DNA of 64,000 bases from Bacillota bacterium (lineage in GTDB: Bacteria > Bacillota > Clostridia > Acetivibrionales > DSM-1351): the NCBI GenBank assembly GCA_023426005.1, contig JAFABO010000221.1:10259-74258 (forward strand), read 5' to 3'. The position numbers were made by a program, and so were the translations under genes. The first letter of the stretch is position 1. Every line of letters starts with the position of its first letter. Positions 43,847-55,183 of this stretch are shown one piece after another. Below the pieces are notes generated by a model. That model was not told where the DNA came from, did not search any database, and saw nothing but the letters and a program-made list of their open reading frames with translations.

Positions 43847-45274
43847 ATGAAAGAAGAGATTTTCAGAATAGACAACGGCCAGCTTATGCTCAAGGGTCAA
43901 AAGATTTTTAACAGCATTTACCTTCAGGTTTTTGCCGGTGAAACTCTTGGGATTATCTTTGACAACATGGAGGAAAAAAATGCCTTTTTGAAGCTGTTAA
44001 ACGGAGATGCCAGACTGTCCTACGGAAGGATGTATATCAATGAGGAGGTCATAGAAGGCAATAACGATGACCATTCCGTTAAGCAAAATATCTTCACAAT
44101 AACCGAATCATCAAAACTGATAAAACAGATGAAAATTTATGAAAATATTTTTCTCTTCCACTCAGAGGATATTTTCCTGAAATCAGGCCTATACAGGAAA
44201 AAAACTCAAATGCTCTTCGAACATTTTAATATAGATATACCCCTAAATAAGCCCATCCCCCAGCTGACCAGCCTGGAAAGCATCACCATAGAGCTGCTTA
44301 AGGCATTTACCCTTGATTCCAGGCTTATTGTACTTTCCAATATAACCAGCATTCTGAATACCACAGAGCTGATCACTTTCTTTGAACTGGTAAACAAGCT
44401 GAAAAGAAAGGGAGTTGGTTTTATTGTAACTGAGACCTTTGAAGATATAGTCTTTGAACAGACCAACCAGCTATGTCTGATAAAAAACGGAAAAACAATA
44501 GGTCTTTTCAATTCGGCCAATCTGAACCGAAAAATGATATATCAGCTTCTGAATGCCAAACAGACCGATGATTCTTATAAGGATATTGGAAGTGAGACAA
44601 ATACATCCTCACAGCAGAGAGAGGTCGTGCTTTCCCTGAATAACATATATACCAGCGTTTTGCAGGATATCAGCCTGGATATCCGGCGGGGTGAGATCCT
44701 CAAGATATTTTATATGGACGATGAAAGCAAAAATGACCTTATCGGTCTCCTGAACGGTACAATAGACGCCTGCAAGGGGCGGATCACCGTTAATAATAAC
44801 AGCTATTCTGCAAGCGGTATAGCCGATGCCCAGGAAAAGGGAGTGTGCTTTGTTGAGGAAAATCCAACCGAAGTAATGCTTTTCAAAAGGTTGAGCGTAA
44901 TGTATAACCTGTGCATACCATTATCAAACAAGGTCAACTGGTTCTGGGTCAAAAGCAGATACGGCAAAAGTGTAATAAAGACTCTTGAGCAGCTGATAGC
45001 TCCAAGCTATTTCAAAAAGCCGGTGTACATGGTTCCGCCCAGCGTCCAGCAGAAAGTGGTCTACTGCAAGTGGCTGCTGTATTCGCCCAGGGTCCTTGTG
45101 TGTATAAAGCCCTTTTCAATCACCGATGTAAAGGTCAATCAGATTACCGAGGAGATGATTAATTTGTTGGCGGACAGGGGAATTGCAATTTTGATAGTCA
45201 CATCCAACTGGCCATCTCTCAGCGATCTGAAGGGTGATACAATCTACCTCAAAGACGGCAGGCTGGGATTATAA
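43847..45274 (+). CDS. RbsA-like double ABC pseudo-ATPase in a two-component operon
   Basis: The 475-residue protein keeps the RbsA domain order but not its catalysis. The first Walker A region reads [12 protein letters not shown] (residues 35-46) instead of GxxGxGKS/T. Signature 1 is [15 protein letters not shown], and Walker B is LIVLSNITS without Asp-Glu. In domain 2 the Walker A region is [10 protein letters not shown] (about 288), the signature [14 protein letters not shown] and Walker [10 protein letters not shown], and switch His residues are missing. The fold-defining hydrophobic pattern is intact and the reading frame unbroken, so it looks like a maintained non-catalytic protein. It may dock on the CUT2 permease or replace RbsA as a sensor. 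Start at 43847 with GGAGG. Confidence 0.8.
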   Translation: MKEEIFRIDNGQLMLKGQKIFNSIYLQVFAGETLGIIFDNMEEKNAFLKLLNGDARLSYGRMYINEEVIEGNNDDHSVKQNIFTITESSKLIKQMKIYENIFLFHSEDIFLKSGLYRKKTQMLFEHFNIDIPLNKPIPQLTSLESITIELLKAFTLDSRLIVLSNITSILNTTELITFFELVNKLKRKGVGFIVTETFEDIVFEQTNQLCLIKNGKTIGLFNSANLNRKMIYQLLNAKQTDDSYKDIGSETNTSSQQREVVLSLNNIYTSVLQDISLDIRRGEILKIFYMDDESKNDLIGLLNGTIDACKGRITVNNNSYSASGIADAQEKGVCFVEENPTEVMLFKRLSVMYNLCIPLSNKVNWFWVKSRYGKSVIKTLEQLIAPSYFKKPVYMVPPSVQQKVVYCKWLLYSPRVLVCIKPFSITDVKVNQITEEMINLLADRGIAILIVTSNWPSLSDLKGDTIYLKDGRLGL

Positions 45275-47044
45275 GATCCCGGCGCCCTGAAGCCCTGCGT
45301 CCTTGCCTTCATCATTTCCGGACGGCGTAATAATGAAGCGTGCCGCCTGTTCTATCATTCTGTCCGAGCTTTCTTTAATATTATAGGTCATATCCTTGGT
45401 TTCTGCCGACTTTTCATTTATTGTCATGGTCTTGCGGGCAATATCATTTATATCTGCCGCACCCTCATTTGCAGCCAGGGCAATTTCATTTATGGCCGAC
45501 ACCATGTTTTGTATTGTAGCCAGCAGCTGCTCACAGGTTGCGCTTAAGTCGGTTGAATTGTCATAATAGTAAATAGCGTCCTTGCTGTATTGTTCACTGG
45601 TTTCCAGTAACAGCGAATAGTCGTTAAATACCCTTTCATTCATAAAATTCAGCATATTGGTTGAATTATCCGCCAAATCCGCTACCGAGCCGGTCACAAG
45701 GTTGGTGATGTTCTGCAGCTTTGAGACGGTACTTTTTGATTCGTCGGCAAGTTTTCTTATTTCATCGGCAACCACCGAAAAACCTTTTCCGTGCTCACCG
45801 GCTCTTGCGGCCTCAATTGCCGCGTTCAACGCCAGCAGGTTTGTTTGCTCGGTAATGGCAAGTATTGTGGAATACATTTCCCCTATCTGTTCAACTTTTT
45901 TTACATGGATCAATGAACTGTTAAGCTTCTCCTGCGCTGTATCAAATAGCTGTCTGGCTTCATTCAAGGAACCTGTGGCCTTTTGCTTTATGTTACTGGC
46001 TCTCTGGTTAATATCCGTTGCAATGTTAACTTCCTCCAGAGCCCTTGCGGCTACACTTTCAACCGCCGTTTCTATTTCATGGGCAGTGGCTGTCATCTCC
46101 TGTGCCGAAGCAGCCGTTTCCTGCATCCCTGCCGATAATTCCTGGGCAGTTCCTGTAATAGCGGCCACTTCACCGTTCAGCTCCTCTATTTTCTCATGGG
46201 TCACCGCAATATGTTCCATGGATCTGTCGGCCTCATGTATGACCGTACGTAAAATATCGGTCAGGGACATTTGCATTTTGCCGATAGAATTGATTATCTG
46301 GCCGACCTCATCCTTGTGCTTCTTATAGGCTTCAGGAATTTCCTGTGACAAATCTCCCGAGCCTATGATATTCAAATGCCTGGCGGCACTGTTCAAAGGT
46401 CTGGAAATTGACCTTGCAATTATAATGGACAGGATAAGGCCAAGGGCGGCTGCAATAAAGAAGGTACCGATCAAAAAGGCTATTGCTATTTTTTTATTAT
46501 GCTCGCTATCGGTATGTATTGCCATAGATAGATTGACCAGACTTTTTGCAAGTTCCTGATATTGCTTCTGATAATCATCCATATATTTGACATTATCACT
46601 GTATTTTTTCATTGCAGATTTCTGCTCTCCGGCCATTGCCAGCTTTATGATCTCGTCTCTGGCTTCATTGAAATTCTTGACGTTAAGGGAAGCCGAAGAA
46701 AGTGCATCAACCTCAAAATCATCTATCTCCAATTCTTTAAGCCTTGAAATATCTTCCGATATGGTCTGTGTTCTCATGTCAAGATCCTTCAGCTTTTCTT
46801 CCTGAAAAGTTTTGTTATCGGTATTCAAAATTATATAGAGCAAATTCGCTTCATTCGCCCGCGAATTTGCTCTTATGTCATTTATGTATTCCGTACCTTT
46901 AAGGTAGTTGCTGTATAAACTTTCAATCCCTGAATTTGCTTCGTTTAAGAAGTAATAGGATATAGAACCCTGGCATAACAGCAATATCAGGAAAAAAACA
47001 GCCATAATCAATACCTTGTTAAATACCTTCATGTTTTTCAACAT
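45269..47044 (-). CDS. Methyl-accepting chemotaxis protein
   Basis: The 591-residue protein has an N-terminal membrane helix, a four-helix-bundle periplasmic sensor (about 35-185), a second membrane helix (about 190-210) and a HAMP domain ([24 protein letters not shown]). A long cytoplasmic coiled coil follows, with the signalling tip [40 protein letters not shown]. It steers flagellar motility. Its stop codon overlaps that of the convergent pseudo-ATPase gene (shared TTATAA at 45269-45274), and its position suggests chemotaxis toward the GRE substrate (inference). Confidence 0.87.
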   Translation of the reverse strand: MLKNMKVFNKVLIMAVFFLILLLCQGSISYYFLNEANSGIESLYSNYLKGTEYINDIRANSRANEANLLYIILNTDNKTFQEEKLKDLDMRTQTISEDISRLKELEIDDFEVDALSSASLNVKNFNEARDEIIKLAMAGEQKSAMKKYSDNVKYMDDYQKQYQELAKSLVNLSMAIHTDSEHNKKIAIAFLIGTFFIAAALGLILSIIIARSISRPLNSAARHLNIIGSGDLSQEIPEAYKKHKDEVGQIINSIGKMQMSLTDILRTVIHEADRSMEHIAVTHEKIEELNGEVAAITGTAQELSAGMQETAASAQEMTATAHEIETAVESVAARALEEVNIATDINQRASNIKQKATGSLNEARQLFDTAQEKLNSSLIHVKKVEQIGEMYSTILAITEQTNLLALNAAIEAARAGEHGKGFSVVADEIRKLADESKSTVSKLQNITNLVTGSVADLADNSTNMLNFMNERVFNDYSLLLETSEQYSKDAIYYYDNSTDLSATCEQLLATIQNMVSAINEIALAANEGAADINDIARKTMTINEKSAETKDMTYNIKESSDRMIEQAARFIITPSGNDEGKDAGLQGAGIL

Positions 47045-47218
47045 AACATCAGCACCTCTCTCTACTTATTACGTAAACTTGTATATACTCCTAGATTATA
47101 TACCCAGAGAAGGTAAATTGAAACTGTTCTTTTAGCTAAATTGACTCATTATGACAGTTTATAAATATACATTTTGCTGAATTTATACTGAGTTTTTAGT
47201 TTACAGAATCAGCCGGTA

Positions 47219-47419
47219 TCAGGGCTTTTTCCTCTCAATCCCACTAACAGTATTATTATAGACAGCAACTAATGTCTGATAGTCTTTATGCTTTCGGATT
47301 GCATCTAATCGTTTGAATGTATCTTCTTTGTTTAAATTGCTGTAGCCAAGTTCATTACTAATTAAATCTTTTACTGCTGCATAATTACGTGTTTCTAAAG
47401 TACGAATTGATATGTCCAC
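47219..47419 (-). pseudogene. N-terminal fragment of a GNAT acetyltransferase
   Basis: A 66-codon frame starts at GTG 47419, eight bases after AGGGGTGG. It reads VDISIRTLETRNYAAVKDLISNELGYS at the start and has DYQTLVAVYNN later. This resembles the first third of GNAT proteins (IRxLxxxDYxAVxxLIxxELGY, then TxVAVxxxxVVGF). After VAVYNNTVSGIE the frame ends at 47219, and no continuation is seen downstream. I read it as a truncated gene stranded between the chemoreceptor and the CRISPR array. Confidence 0.4.
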
Positions 47420-47627
47420 TGAGTTCGCCACCCCTAACAATTTTTATTCGTAATACCGCTATACACCTAATATGCAGCATTATTATACCCCTTTGTATAA
47501 AAAGGCTTTTATTTTACTGAAATTAATAACATAACAAACGCTGTTCCAATGTCAGCATTCATCTAAAATACAGCCAAAACCTGCCAGCGAGCTTAAACCT
47601 TATAATATCCTCAAGGAATATTCCTTC

Positions 47628-49045
47628 ATTTACATCCAGTATGTTTATATTAAAACGGGTGGCTAATTGTAGTGCTGATCGTGGTAGTGGTATTTACATT
47701 CCAATATGTTTATATTAAAACCAGTGTAGAGACCGGATTAAATGCAAGGTGTATTTGTTTTACATTCCAATATGTTTATATTAAAACTATATTTGCAGAG
47801 GCATATGCCGGCAGCGCTGCTGTATTTACATTCCAATATGTTTATATTAAAACTGTCCATCGTATTCGCAGCAAATGAATATATTGAGATTTACATTCCA
47901 ATATGTTTATATTAAAACGCTTTCCATCACCTTTATACCAAAACAATCCAACTTCATTTACATTCCAATATGTTTATATTAAAACAAAGGCTAAGTCAAG
48001 ATATTTGATCTCTTTAGCCTTATTTACATTCCAATATGTTTATATTAAAACAGAAATGAACGATCTTGAATATGTAAGAGTTGCATTATTTACATTCCAA
48101 TATGTTTATATTAAAACGAACGGTTTGTTGAGTTAGTGAAACCTTTGTTCCTAAATTTACATTCCAATATGTTTATATTAAAACCAATATATAAAAACAT
48201 TGCCAGCAAGAATTGGAGAATTTACATTCCAATATGTTTATATTAAAACTTCTCTCCATGAGTTACAAGGAAGTATGGGCATATATTTACATTCCAATAT
48301 GTTTATATTAAAACACTGATGATAAAGATTTATCTGACAATGTATATAACATTTACATTCCAATATGTTTATATTAAAACCAGGAACATACATTGACAGT
48401 GGCTGCACTGATGAAGAAATTTACATTCCAATATGTTTATATTAAAACGTCAACCTTTGCAGCCAGTGAGGTTGCAATCTGGCTATTTACATTCCAATAT
48501 GTTTATATTAAAACACAATAGAACCATGAACCTTTGCCATGGCTATCTTCAATTTACATTCCAATATGTTTATATTAAAACATACAATAGGTCACCTGTC
48601 ATGGAACATTCCTCCTTTATTTACATTCCAATATGTTTATATTAAAACTCCGTTCAAATACAAAAAGCAATACGTTCCTGTTATTTACATTCCAATATGT
48701 TTATATTAAAACAGATAAGGAATCAACTTACCGTCAGCACCCCTTTTTGATTTACATTCCAATATGTTTATATTAAAACCCCCTGGTGATGGTTGTTAAG
48801 ATAATACCTATTACAAATTTACATTCCAATATGTTTATATTAAAACTTTGTCCCTCTGCCTTCTTATGAGTAGTTTTTTTAGATTTACATTCCAATATGT
48901 TTATATTAAAACACAATCAAGCCCTAACTTAATCCAATCAATTCCCAGATTTACATTCCAATATGTTTATATTAAAACGCGGGGAAACAAAGGTTCTTAA
49001 ATATTGCGCTAACTGATTTACATTCCAATATGTTTATATTAAAAC
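47628..49045 (-). CRISPR. Type I-B CRISPR array, 22 repeats and 21 spacers
   Basis: The 30-bp repeat on the plus strand begins ATTTACATTCCAATATG and ends TTTATATTAAAAC. Repeats start at 47628, 47692, 47758, 47824, 47889, 47956, 48022, 48088, 48155, 48220, 48285, 48351, 48419, 48485, 48552, 48619, 48683, 48750, 48817, 48883, 48949 and 49016. Spacers are 34-38 bp. The leftmost repeat is degenerate (29 bp, one deletion and an A to G change) and the third begins with T; all others are identical. A degenerate end is normally leader-distal, so the leader lies on the right and transcription runs on the minus strand, giving crRNA 5' tags ending ATGTAAAT as in clostridial I-B systems. Confidence 0.97.
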
Positions 49046-49300
49046 CTTGCCTGTTACAATATTGAATTATCAAGGTACACACACCCGATTTCTGTCGATA
49101 GGTACTTAAAGAATAAATAAGAAGTAATTTATTCCCCAAAAAAGTAAAAAGACTTACTCTCAAAGGCGGAATTGTCTTAAAAATCTATAGACTGTCGACC
49201 CTATGGCTTTTTTACACTATATGAGGTCGACAGTCAAAATCTCTATCTACATAAAATTATAATTATAGAGTATATAAACAATAAAGTAATTATAACATAG
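49046..49300 (-). promoter_or_regulatory. CRISPR leader with an 11-bp inverted repeat
   Basis: 255 AT-rich bases between the intact end of the array and cas2. It carries a perfect inverted repeat, GACTGTCGACC (49190-49200) and GGTCGACAGTC (49225-49235), separated by 24 bases. By position it is the leader, holding the array promoter and integration signals. The inverted repeat could be a binding site or a terminator for the cas operon, though no long T-run follows the stem. Confidence 0.65.
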
Positions 49301-49559
49301 TCAAAAAAAGTTTGAGGTCTTGTCGTCCTCTTTCCCCCAGAATTCCTTCTGCATCCACCGCTCTTCCCGGCTTTTAAAGATTATTAAGGAATCTCTGTCT
49401 TTCCTGATATGCTTATTGTAAAAGAGCAGGAGTGATATCTCCTTCAAAAACTGATTTTTGAACATGTGTCAGATACTTCTTGCATATTTTGAAAATGTTT
49501 CTTGATGCCTTGGCCCCGTTATCGTCTGCCTCCACATCATATATAAGAACAACATACAT
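49301..49559 (-). pseudogene. cas2: cas2, disrupted by internal deletion and frameshift
   Basis: The ATG at 49559, three bases after the cas1 stop, opens with MYVVLIYDVEADDNGAKAS, then KKYLTHVQKSVFEGDITPALLQ, then TAA at codon 49. In the next frame the expected remainder follows at once: KHIRKDRDSLIIFKS, then WMQKEFWGKEDDKTSNFF, stop at 49301. Compared with the usual Cas2 pattern about seven residues between the two parts are missing, consistent with a 20- or 23-bp deletion. Cas2 dimers are the scaffold of the Cas1-Cas2 integrase, so this allele should not support spacer acquisition unless complemented. Confidence 0.8.
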
Positions 49560-49562
49560 ATT

Positions 49563-50554
49563 TTACCACCAAATTTTAAACCCTTCATACATTTTGTCAT
49601 CCATCAGGTGTTTTACCAGCTTATAGCACTCCAGCCTCATAAGATGTCTATATGAAACATTTCTGCCCAGTTCCTTATGGTTTATAGTTCTGCCAAGACT
49701 TTCATCATACTCCTTTAATACTTTTTTCCGGCCGCTTTCCTTCAGATAGTAGTAATTGGAGTCCTGCTCAAAATCCTTCTCGGTTATCATATTTCTATTA
49801 AGCATTGAAAAGATCAGCCGGTCCCCGATTAACGGCTTAAATACCTCAGAAATGTCAAGGCAAAGTGAGAATCTTCGCTCTCCGGGGCTGTGTAAATAGC
49901 TGACCGTAGGATTCAGCTGTGTTGTATAAATTTCCGAAAGACAGCTGGTATAAATTAATGAGTTTACAAAAGAAATCAATGTATTAACCATATTGTCCGG
50001 AAGTCTCTTAACCCGCTTTTCAAAATCTACTTCCTGATTAATAATTTTTGTCCAACAACCATAATAAACTTTTCTGATACTGCCTTCCACACCCATTAAA
50101 GAATTTATGTCAGTTACGCTGCCAATGCTGTCCCGCAGGTTCTTTATTTCATTAATGGTCATTTCAAGGTCCCTGTCTCGTTCATTGTAATATCTTACAT
50201 TTCTGAGGATATTATAGCTTGCTGCCTCAATAAAAGCTTTTGCAATATTCAGCCGCTTATCATTTTCCGAGAAATGCATGACCTGTTCCACCAGCAACTT
50301 TCCGGAAACATTAGTCTCTTTGGGATAAAAACTGCCGGTATAAAATCCGTAGTAATTAAAAATATGTATTGGTATGGAAAGCTGCCCGGCATAATTAAGA
50401 GTTTTGGTGTTCATTGAAACTTCTCCAAAAAGGTATATATCCCTTGTCATATTAATTTTTATATCTTTGTAATTTCCGTCGGGAGCGGTCATTCTCAGTA
50501 CATTATCTTTCGTCTTAATTCTCCGTCGGAAAATAAGTAAAAGCTCTCGGACAT
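49563..50554 (-). pseudogene. cas1: cas1, 1-bp frameshift near codon 15
   Basis: From the ATG at 50554, with GAGGAG correctly placed, translation gives MSESFYLFSDGELRR, the standard Cas1 opening. It then runs out of frame to a TGA at 50495-50497. One base more in the AAA run (CGAAAG) would continue into KDNVLRMTAPDG and the rest of a normal Cas1 of about 330 residues. The remainder is open, with catalytic Glu in VEGSIRKVYY, His in YLHSPGER and Asp in LDISEVFKP. The only in-frame starts for the long frame (TTG 50573 or an internal ATG) lack ribosome sites or lose the N-terminal strands. A sequencing error cannot be excluded. Confidence 0.8.
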
Positions 50555-50662
50555 ATCTTTTCTCCTCGTACAATAATATAGCTATCCGGTTATATTACTT
50601 TGCCAACCTGCAATGCCGCAATTCTGTTTTAACATAGGAACCTGCTATAACCGCAGGCTTTG

Positions 50663-51151
50663 CTATATATAACAGAATTCATAATATGCACAGGCCCTGC
50701 AAATCTTTGAATTAATTACTTCAGGACTCTTTTTCATTGATGCAATCCGCTCAATTTCATTTAAAATATTTACTACTTCCTTTTCATCCTGTCGGGATAA
50801 TACGATCTCTTTCCTTTGTTTTATTTTAGGATAATCCAGGATACCCTTCTCGACATTAATACCTCTCTGCCTGAGAAAATAAATATAATACTTAACCTGC
50901 CATTCGGAAGCCTCTTCAATACTTTTGCTTTTCTTGACTTCATGCAGAATTCTCCAGTCCTTTATAAAATCTATGTTGACTGTATCATCAATCAATATCT
51001 GTTTATCCTCTCTTCCGTAACAGCTTTCATCCAGAAGCTTTCCCAGCAGTACATTTTCATCTTCCCGCTCCATTCTGATGTCATTCATAAAGTACCACAG
51101 CTTTCGTTGGCAGACAAAATAATAGTAAAGCATGGTTCCTGTAATGCGCAC
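50663..51151 (-). CDS. cas4: Cas4 RecB-like nuclease, adaptation accessory
   Basis: About 162 residues. It shows ITGTMLYYYFVCQRKLWYF with the first cluster Cys, a RecB-type core (EVKKSKS for Glu-x-Lys, then WQVKYYIYFLRQRG), and the C-terminal cysteines CRACAYYEFC that complete a 4Fe-4S cluster. Cas4 trims prespacers and selects PAM and orientation together with Cas1-Cas2. I prefer the GTG at 51151 (GGAGGT seven bases upstream) over the GTG at 51160. The gene itself looks intact although its partners are broken. Confidence 0.87.
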   Translation of the reverse strand: MRITGTMLYYYFVCQRKLWYFMNDIRMEREDENVLLGKLLDESCYGREDKQILIDDTVNIDFIKDWRILHEVKKSKSIEEASEWQVKYYIYFLRQRGINVEKGILDYPKIKQRKEIVLSRQDEKEVVNILNEIERIASMKKSPEVINSKICRACAYYEFCYI

Positions 51152-51183
51152 AACACTCACCTCCGCAGACTTGGTTCCCAGTA

Positions 51184-53481
51184 TCAGAACATTCTTGATT
51201 CGGCGTTTCTGAACTCTTCTTTTCCGGTTTTTTCAAAGCTGATTCCTGTTTCAATGCTATATTCCGCATCAACTGCAATAATATCAAAACCGTTTGAAAT
51301 TTTTTGGGAAATAACCTTCGTTTCCTCCGCCAGTCTTCTCTGGACAGGAACCATCAGGTCTCTCAAAGCTTCACGGGCCCTTACTTTTTCCTTTTTGGAG
51401 TATTCTTTGCTTGTGATAATTCCAATATTATTTTTAATATCCTCCTCATGTTCCTTATAAACACTCAACGGTATCACAGATACCTGGTCAATATCTCTGA
51501 ATACTTTGTTTACAGCCTTTTTATCCATTTCATAGGAAGGAATGTCCTTGACATACTGGATCGTACTCTTTATTTCAGAATAATATCCGGTATCCTTAAG
51601 TTTTTCAGTAGAATAGGTCTCTTTTATCATTTCTACTTTGGCAGCTTCATTCAGGACACCGTTATAAAGTGCTTCCTTTGAGAGCTGATGAATCTTTTCA
51701 TCAATAAAGGAACCCACCCCGCTGCACTTTTTATTTCCCCCGGTGAATACAAAACAGTTATATTCTTTGTCCAGCTTTCTATGTCGGTAGCAGCGGCCCA
51801 TTCTCTGGAAGAGTCCGTTCAGATCGGACAGTTCTGTATAAAGCAAATCAAAATCTATATCCAGGGAAGCTTCTACCAGCTGTGTTGTAACCCAGATTCC
51901 GCAGCCGGTACTTCCTTTCTCCCCCAGCTCCATGATGCAAGCTTCTTTTTTAGTCCTCTCTTCCCGGATGAAACCGCTGTGCAAAAGCTGTAAATATTCT
52001 ACACCTTCATCCCCTGTTTCCTTCTGCAGAACAGCTTTTAATTTATTGTAAACCGTTTTTGCCTTCTTGACTGTATTGCAAATAATCAGGAGTTTATTTT
52101 TATTATAGGCCCTTGCCATTTCGGCAATACTGGTATCCTCGTCTATTTGGGAATCAATTTTCATTATGCTGTGCCGTACAAGCTCGTTCGTAAAGGTTTC
52201 AGGCCCCTTAAAACAAATACCCTCGTCCTTCATCAAATCCAGAATTACTCCGGGAAGAGTTGCGGTCAGGATTGCAAACCTGCCGCCCAGCCTTGTAATA
52301 TATTTCAATCCAAGAATAAGATAGGCAATAAGATCGGGGGAATACATCTGAATCTCATCCACGATTACTTTCGAATAGGACAGCGTTGCAAGCTTAAGTT
52401 CAAAACCCTTGTACCTGTATACAAAGTCAAATATCTGATCCAATGTACATATGGTCAGCGGCAGAGAAAGCTGCCTTGTCTTAGTGTAGTATGCTTCAAG
52501 CTCGGCACCTTCATATTCCCGTATATCATCCGCATCCGCTGGTTTCTTTTTATATTTATTGCCTTCCTCCTGCTCTGCATATACCTTCAGAGTATCCGAA
52601 TGCAGCAGTGCAACGCGGTTTTCTATATCCTCTACTATTATATTTTCTGTAATCCGGTTATATATTGCATTAATTGCACTTTTGAGCGGCAGGGTAAAGA
52701 AACCCTTGCTGTCTCCAAGCCAGAGAAGTCCTGCCTCGGTTTTTCCCATGCCGGTCTGAGCCACCACAACTACATTTTCATCCCGGTTTTCAAGCATATA
52801 TTTTTGCAGCTCATTCCATCCGGCACCGGGGTTGCCTTTTTTCCACCCCTTCACCAGACCTTCCATGGCTCCCGGCAGAAAACCCGAGGGTTTTTCTACA
52901 TCTATCCCCGCACTTGCAGCATAGTCAATTCTGTTTAAAAGTCCTTTGAGCACAATGGTTTTATAAAAGTATTCCCCATCCCGGGACTCATATGGTCTTT
53001 CCCCCAGTCTGAAAAAGCTCTTGTACAATCTGGCATCAAGATGCCTGGACGGCAGCTCAACATATTCAAATTCTTTGAAAGCCTCTGCTAACCGGGCTAT
53101 TTCCTGGGATATTTCTTCCATTTCAAGGTATACATCCCGTTCATGATGGTATGCCACTGCCTGAAATAATGCCCTTATATCCTTCTCCTCGTATCCCAGT
53201 TCTTCGAGATATTCAATATCTATAAACCCCAGGCTCAGGAAACCATGCGGTATTCCTGTATTTTTGCCACTGCCGTGGACACATTTCTGGAATGTGTTGT
53301 TCATTTTCCCCAGGTCATGATATATACACGCCAGACGGAGCAGCTCCCAATCTGTCTCCAGATTGGGACACAGCTCTTTTAGCAGTTTAAAGTTGTCCAG
53401 TAAATCGTCGGTATGCCATTGAATATCTTTTCTGGGTATTGTCTTTGCAATAAACCTCTCATCCGCTATCCGGTTATCCAT
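51184..53481 (-). CDS. cas3: Cas3 helicase-nuclease (type I-B)
   Basis: The 765-residue protein combines an N-terminal HD nuclease (CIYHDLGKMNN, then HHERD) with a superfamily 2 helicase. The helicase has motif I VVVAQTGMGKTEAG (about 240), motif II VDEIQ, motif III LTATLP, motif V TTQLVEASLDIDFD and motif VI LFQRMGRCYRHR. Recruited by Cascade at an R-loop, it unwinds and degrades target DNA. All motifs are present, so interference looks possible. GGAGGAG lies before the ATG. Confidence 0.92.
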   Translation of the reverse strand: MDNRIADERFIAKTIPRKDIQWHTDDLLDNFKLLKELCPNLETDWELLRLACIYHDLGKMNNTFQKCVHGSGKNTGIPHGFLSLGFIDIEYLEELGYEEKDIRALFQAVAYHHERDVYLEMEEISQEIARLAEAFKEFEYVELPSRHLDARLYKSFFRLGERPYESRDGEYFYKTIVLKGLLNRIDYAASAGIDVEKPSGFLPGAMEGLVKGWKKGNPGAGWNELQKYMLENRDENVVVVAQTGMGKTEAGLLWLGDSKGFFTLPLKSAINAIYNRITENIIVEDIENRVALLHSDTLKVYAEQEEGNKYKKKPADADDIREYEGAELEAYYTKTRQLSLPLTICTLDQIFDFVYRYKGFELKLATLSYSKVIVDEIQMYSPDLIAYLILGLKYITRLGGRFAILTATLPGVILDLMKDEGICFKGPETFTNELVRHSIMKIDSQIDEDTSIAEMARAYNKNKLLIICNTVKKAKTVYNKLKAVLQKETGDEGVEYLQLLHSGFIREERTKKEACIMELGEKGSTGCGIWVTTQLVEASLDIDFDLLYTELSDLNGLFQRMGRCYRHRKLDKEYNCFVFTGGNKKCSGVGSFIDEKIHQLSKEALYNGVLNEAAKVEMIKETYSTEKLKDTGYYSEIKSTIQYVKDIPSYEMDKKAVNKVFRDIDQVSVIPLSVYKEHEEDIKNNIGIITSKEYSKKEKVRAREALRDLMVPVQRRLAEETKVISQKISNGFDIIAVDAEYSIETGISFEKTGKEEFRNAESRMF

Positions 53482-53558
53482 TTGCTCCTCCTTAATATAT
53501 TTTATTTAATAATGTTTTCTCATTAGCTGTTCTTTACATCCCCTGTTATTCCTGCCTG

Positions 53559-55179
<1,621 letters not shown>

Positions 55180-55183
55180 ATCA

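Noticed and set aside
47672..48645. Open frames with repeated FTFQYVYIKT segments
   Set aside because: They are translations through the CRISPR repeats and spacers; no ribosome site and the repeat unit explains the pattern completely.
47628..49045. Transcription of the array on the plus strand, suggested by the ATTAAAAC repeat end
   Set aside because: The degenerate repeat is at the left end, the cas genes and leader-like region are on the right, and the reverse-complement repeat matches clostridial I-B repeats ending ATGTAAAT.
52147..52938. 263-codon frame antisense to cas3
   Set aside because: Cas3 motifs on the minus strand are complete, and the antisense translation has no recognisable family features.
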